Source: Sandaracinaceae bacterium (GTDB taxonomy: Bacteria > Myxococcota_A > Polyangia > Polyangiales > Sandaracinaceae). From it: 7,973 nucleotides of DNA. The notes under the pieces were generated by a model. It was given only the letters and a program-made list of their open reading frames with translations. It was not told the origin of the DNA and made no database searches. The stretch lies in assembly GCA_025056955.1 (NCBI GenBank), contig JANWYL010000140.1, forward strand, positions 1-7,973, in the 5' to 3' direction. Positions 5,930 to 7,973 of the stretch are shown here, in pieces. The number at the start of each line of letters is the position of its first letter. The stretch's first letter is position 1. The position numbers were made by a program, and so were the translations under genes.

Positions 5930-6469
5930 ATGAATCACACAAGCTCCGTTTACCGTTCGGCCCGAGAGTATGAACTCGTCTACATCTTACAGCCCGATGT
6001 CGACCCGGACGAAGCGGATCGCATTGCCTCAAAAATCCAAGAGGTGGTGGCCCGACTTGGCGGCAAAATCACCAAAGTGGATCAATGGGGAAGTCGCCGC
6101 CTCGCGTATCCAATTCGGAAGTACAAGCGTGGGATTTACATCTATCTCAAAGTTGCAGGGTATTCTGACCTAATCCCTGAGCTTGAACGCCACCTCAGAA
6201 ATTCGGATGCTGTTCTGCGGTACCAAACCATCAAGCTAAGGGATGGAGTCGATCTCCAAAAGCTGGCCGTCAGCCCCGAGGAAGTGAAGTTTGAACGGGT
6301 CACGCCAGTGCTTGAAGAAGAACCTGAACCTACGCCAGAAGAGCGTTTAGGTGTGATCCAGAGAACTGAACAGAGCGAAGAAGTTGGAGAAGAACCCGAA
6401 GAAGGGGAGGCTGAAGAAGCTGTAAAAGAAACAGAAGAGGAAAAAGCAAACACCGAAGAAGAGGGATGA
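5930..6469 (+). CDS. rpsF: 30S ribosomal protein S6 with a long acidic C-terminal tail
   Basis: S6 binds S18 and the central domain of 16S rRNA on the small-subunit platform. The frame can start at GTG 5918 (overlapping the pth stop), ATG 5924 or ATG 5930. The last is chosen because GTGAG lies seven bases upstream; it gives 179 residues. The S6 core spans ~12-103: REYELVYILQPDVDPDEADR, LGGKITKVDQWGSRRLAYPI, RGIYIYLKV and LERHLRNSDAVLRYQTIKL. Beyond it, the last ~52 residues contain 23 Glu with few hydrophobic residues, probably a disordered acidic arm. Typical S6 proteins end near the core. In E. coli S6 receives glutamates post-translationally by RimK; here the acidic tail is encoded. It is tightly linked to pth before it and rpsR after it. 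Confidence 0.96.
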   Translation: MNHTSSVYRSAREYELVYILQPDVDPDEADRIASKIQEVVARLGGKITKVDQWGSRRLAYPIRKYKRGIYIYLKVAGYSDLIPELERHLRNSDAVLRYQTIKLRDGVDLQKLAVSPEEVKFERVTPVLEEEPEPTPEERLGVIQRTEQSEEVGEEPEEGEAEEAVKETEEEKANTEEEG

Positions 6470-6507
6470 CTTTTTGCGCTAAGTGCTTCATTTTTGTGGG
6501 GAAGCGT

Positions 6508-6816
6508 ATGGAAAATGAAACTCTCGAAAAAGAAGAGGGAACCAACGTCGCTGAAGATCGCAATAACCGAGCCAAGTCCTTGCCACTTGATCGCAAGCTG
6601 CCATTAGGACCCAAGAAAAAGTTGCCCGCTTTCGTGTTGGACCCTGATTTCAGCTTTGACTACAAAGACCCAGCAACGCTCAAGCATTTTCTCACTGAAC
6701 GAGGGAAAATTTTGCCCCGGCGAATCAGTGGCTTGAGCGCAAAGCAGCAAAGGCAGCTGGCTTTGGCAGTGAAACGTGCCCGAATCCTGGCGCTGCTTCC
6801 TTTCACAGTGGTCTAA
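6508..6816 (+). CDS. rpsR: 30S ribosomal protein S18
   Basis: S18 forms a heterodimer with S6 on the small-subunit platform. Family signatures are clear: FDYKDP (residues 50-55), TERGKILPRRISGLSAKQQR (63-82) and VKRARILALLPF (88-99). Two starts are credible. ATG 6508 follows GGGGAAG by three bases and gives 102 residues. ATG 6466 overlaps the rpsF stop as ATGA and gives 116 residues, adding MTFCAKCFIFVGKR. The shorter form is preferred because the added stretch is unlike the basic S18 N-terminus, but translational coupling at 6466 is possible. The extra ~45 residues before the core are charged and poorly conserved in the family. Confidence 0.95.
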   Translation: MENETLEKEEGTNVAEDRNNRAKSLPLDRKLPLGPKKKLPAFVLDPDFSFDYKDPATLKHFLTERGKILPRRISGLSAKQQRQLALAVKRARILALLPFTVV

Positions 6817-6838
6817 TGAATACTCAGTGAGGTAAACG

Positions 6839-7324
6839 ATGGCTTCTTACGTCCAAGTCATTCTTCAAGAAAACATTGAAAAACTTGGGCAAAGCGGAGA
6901 TGTGGTGCGGGTGAGGCCTGGCTACGCCAGAAACTACTTGGTTCCGAGAGGGCTTGCGCTTTTGGCCACGAAGGGGAACCTTGCACGAATAGAACAGCAA
7001 AAGCAGGCCGCCCTGGCCCGTGCCAACAGGCTTCGGAGCGAAGCAGAGTCTTTGGCAAAGCGCATCGAAGAAGCGGTTGTTGAAATTCCGATGCCAGTTG
7101 GAGAAGGAGGTCGCCTCTTTGGTTCGGTCGGAACAAAGGACATCGCCGAGGGCCTTCGCCGCCAGGGGATTGATGTCGACCGCAAAAAGCTCGTGCTTTC
7201 TGAGCCGATCAAGAGCCTTGGTGAATATGAAGCCCAAGCAAAGCTTGGGCAGGGAGTTGTGGCCAAAATCAAGGTGCGGGTTGTTCCTGCCTCCTCACCC
7301 CAACAAGGTTCAGCACGACAGTGA
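6839..7324 (+). CDS. rplI: 50S ribosomal protein L9
   Basis: L9 binds 23S rRNA near the L1 stalk and affects reading-frame fidelity. The 161-residue product starts at ATG 6839, with GAGGT about six bases upstream. The N-terminal domain shows VILQENIEKLGQSGDVVRVR and PGYARNYLVPRGLA (27-40). A long charged helix spans ~44-79. The C-terminal domain begins near 85, with GRLFGSVGTKDIAEGL (91-106), and includes EPIKSLGEYE (122-131). The strand that usually reads VPVxLHPEV is replaced by AQAKLGQGV, a modest divergence. A short Ser/Gln tail extends past the usual ~149 residues. It lies 22 bases after rpsR and closes the cluster. Confidence 0.96.
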   Translation: MASYVQVILQENIEKLGQSGDVVRVRPGYARNYLVPRGLALLATKGNLARIEQQKQAALARANRLRSEAESLAKRIEEAVVEIPMPVGEGGRLFGSVGTKDIAEGLRRQGIDVDRKKLVLSEPIKSLGEYEAQAKLGQGVVAKIKVRVVPASSPQQGSARQ

Positions 7325-7335
7325 AGGGGTGTGGC

Positions 7336-7365
7336 CCAGCGTCATTTGCGCTGGATCTTGATTTT
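7336..7365 (+). terminator. Weak candidate terminator after rplI
   Basis: CCAGCG (7336-7341) and CGCTGG (7349-7354) form a perfect six-base stem with a seven-base loop, 11 bases after the rplI stop, followed by the T-rich ATCTTGATTTT. The T run is imperfect, so strength is doubtful. The hairpin straddles the stop codon of the convergent TPR-like gene. Confidence 0.3.
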
Positions 7366-7973
7366 GGCTTTTGTTCGAAAGTGCGCTTGGGCCAAGGCCT
7401 CGCGGGCCATCTGCTGAAGCTCGCGATCGGCAAGGGACCGAACTTGGAGTGTCAAAAAAGGAGCGAGCAAATTTGGATCGATCGCAAGCAAACGTTCCAT
7501 GGCTTTTTTGGCAAGCCCTCGGTTTTTGGTCCCAACGTAGACGAAAGCCTGGGCGCGGGCGATGAGAGGCACCAGTTCAGCCACTTCAGGTGAGTCGATG
7601 TCGATTGGGTCAATAAGCGCCTTTGCCTCTTTCGCCTTTCCACTTCGTGCCCATGTTTCTGCAACAACTGCAGCATACATGGCCTTTTGCTTCGCTGTGG
7701 GAGCCTGGTCAGGCTGGATTTCGTTGGCAACGATCCGGGCTTCCTTGAGGCGTTGTGTTGCCAAATAAAGCAAAACCAGGTTTGCTCGGATGTCATCGCG
7801 GATGAGGGGATCCGCAGTGCCAATCGGGATGCTCTCAAGCAATGCGATGGCTTCTTCAGGATTTTCTTTAGCAATCAGCTGGGCACGAGCCAGGGTTTTG
7901 AGCGCATCCCCGCTGCTTTCTTTGGAGAGCTGCTCCAAGGCAGCCTTCCGACCCTCCTCATTTGTTGCAGCCT
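7342..7973 (-). CDS. TPR-like helical repeat protein (5' partial)
   Basis: The frame is open to the right edge; 209 residues of the C-terminal end are visible. The TTG at 7938 is an internal Leu rather than a proven start. The sequence is almost entirely amphipathic helices in pairs, for example AIALLESI, RANLVLLYLATQRLKEARIV, YAAVVAETWARSGKAKEAKA and NRGLAKKAMERLLAIDPN. The W/L-G/A-Y/A-P spacing resembles tetratricopeptide repeats, though the consensus is loose. The final residues are Lys/Arg-rich (KAKIKIQRK). No signal peptide or membrane segment is visible in this part. Such repeats usually mediate protein-protein contacts; the partner and role are unknown. It converges on rplI with 17 bases between stops. 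Confidence 0.75.
   Translation of the reverse strand, partial: AATNEEGRKAALEQLSKESSGDALKTLARAQLIAKENPEEAIALLESIPIGTADPLIRDDIRANLVLLYLATQRLKEARIVANEIQPDQAPTAKQKAMYAAVVAETWARSGKAKEAKALIDPIDIDSPEVAELVPLIARAQAFVYVGTKNRGLAKKAMERLLAIDPNLLAPFLTLQVRSLADRELQQMAREALAQAHFRTKAKIKIQRK

Noticed and set aside
5880..5930. S6:S18-binding leader RNA before rpsF
   Set aside because: There is no intergenic space upstream of rpsF, and I could not find a convincing hairpin in the end of pth.
1..7973. A new defence, secretion or metabolic system
   Set aside because: Most of the window is standard translation and PRPP genes. The unassigned genes are single proteins without the clustered, co-directional unknown genes that would suggest a system.

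Overview
The window is a compact stretch of a moderately GC-rich bacterial chromosome. It carries housekeeping translation and nucleotide genes next to envelope-type genes. A protein with tandem thrombospondin type 3 (calcium-binding) repeats, a HEAT-repeat secreted protein, a CTC-type ribosomal protein L25 beside prs, and an S6 protein with a long glutamate tail together suggest a deltaproteobacterium in the broad sense, most likely Myxococcota. This is inferred from gene content and style, not from a marker phylogeny.

Layout. Positions 1-1268 (+) hold the 3' part of an outer-membrane-type gene: the end of a probable beta-barrel, five Asp-rich repeats, then an unusual C-terminal region. It is followed by a secreted HEAT-repeat protein (about 1299-2249, +), probably in the same operon. 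A helix-turn-helix regulator (2246-3076, -) converges on the HEAT gene so tightly that both stop codons lie in one CTAG. The 370-base gap at 3077-3446 has no recognised gene. On its + strand it has a nine-codon ORF with a good ribosome binding site, a hairpin with a GNRA-type loop and a terminator-like hairpin with a T run. This is the least explained piece of the window.

Positions 3447-5101 (-) hold prs followed by rplY, closely spaced and probably co-transcribed. A roughly 200-base divergent intergenic region with a good -35 hexamer separates them from pth-rpsF-rpsR-rplI (5307-7324, +), a tight cluster for peptidyl-tRNA recycling and ribosomal proteins S6, S18 and L9. A gene for a TPR-like helical repeat protein enters from the right edge on the - strand (7342-7973) and converges on rplI with only 17 bases between stops.

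Functionally, prs supplies PRPP for nucleotide, histidine and tryptophan synthesis. The products of rplY, rpsF, rpsR and rplI build the ribosome, and Pth recycles peptidyl-tRNA. The left-hand genes look like cell-envelope and regulatory functions unrelated to these. I see no mobile element, CRISPR array, tRNA, rRNA or defence system, and no convincing new multi-gene system. The observations worth following are the 3.2-kb intergenic RNA-like element, the atypical OmpA-like protein with a G8 tract, and the regulator with a receiver-like N-terminus.
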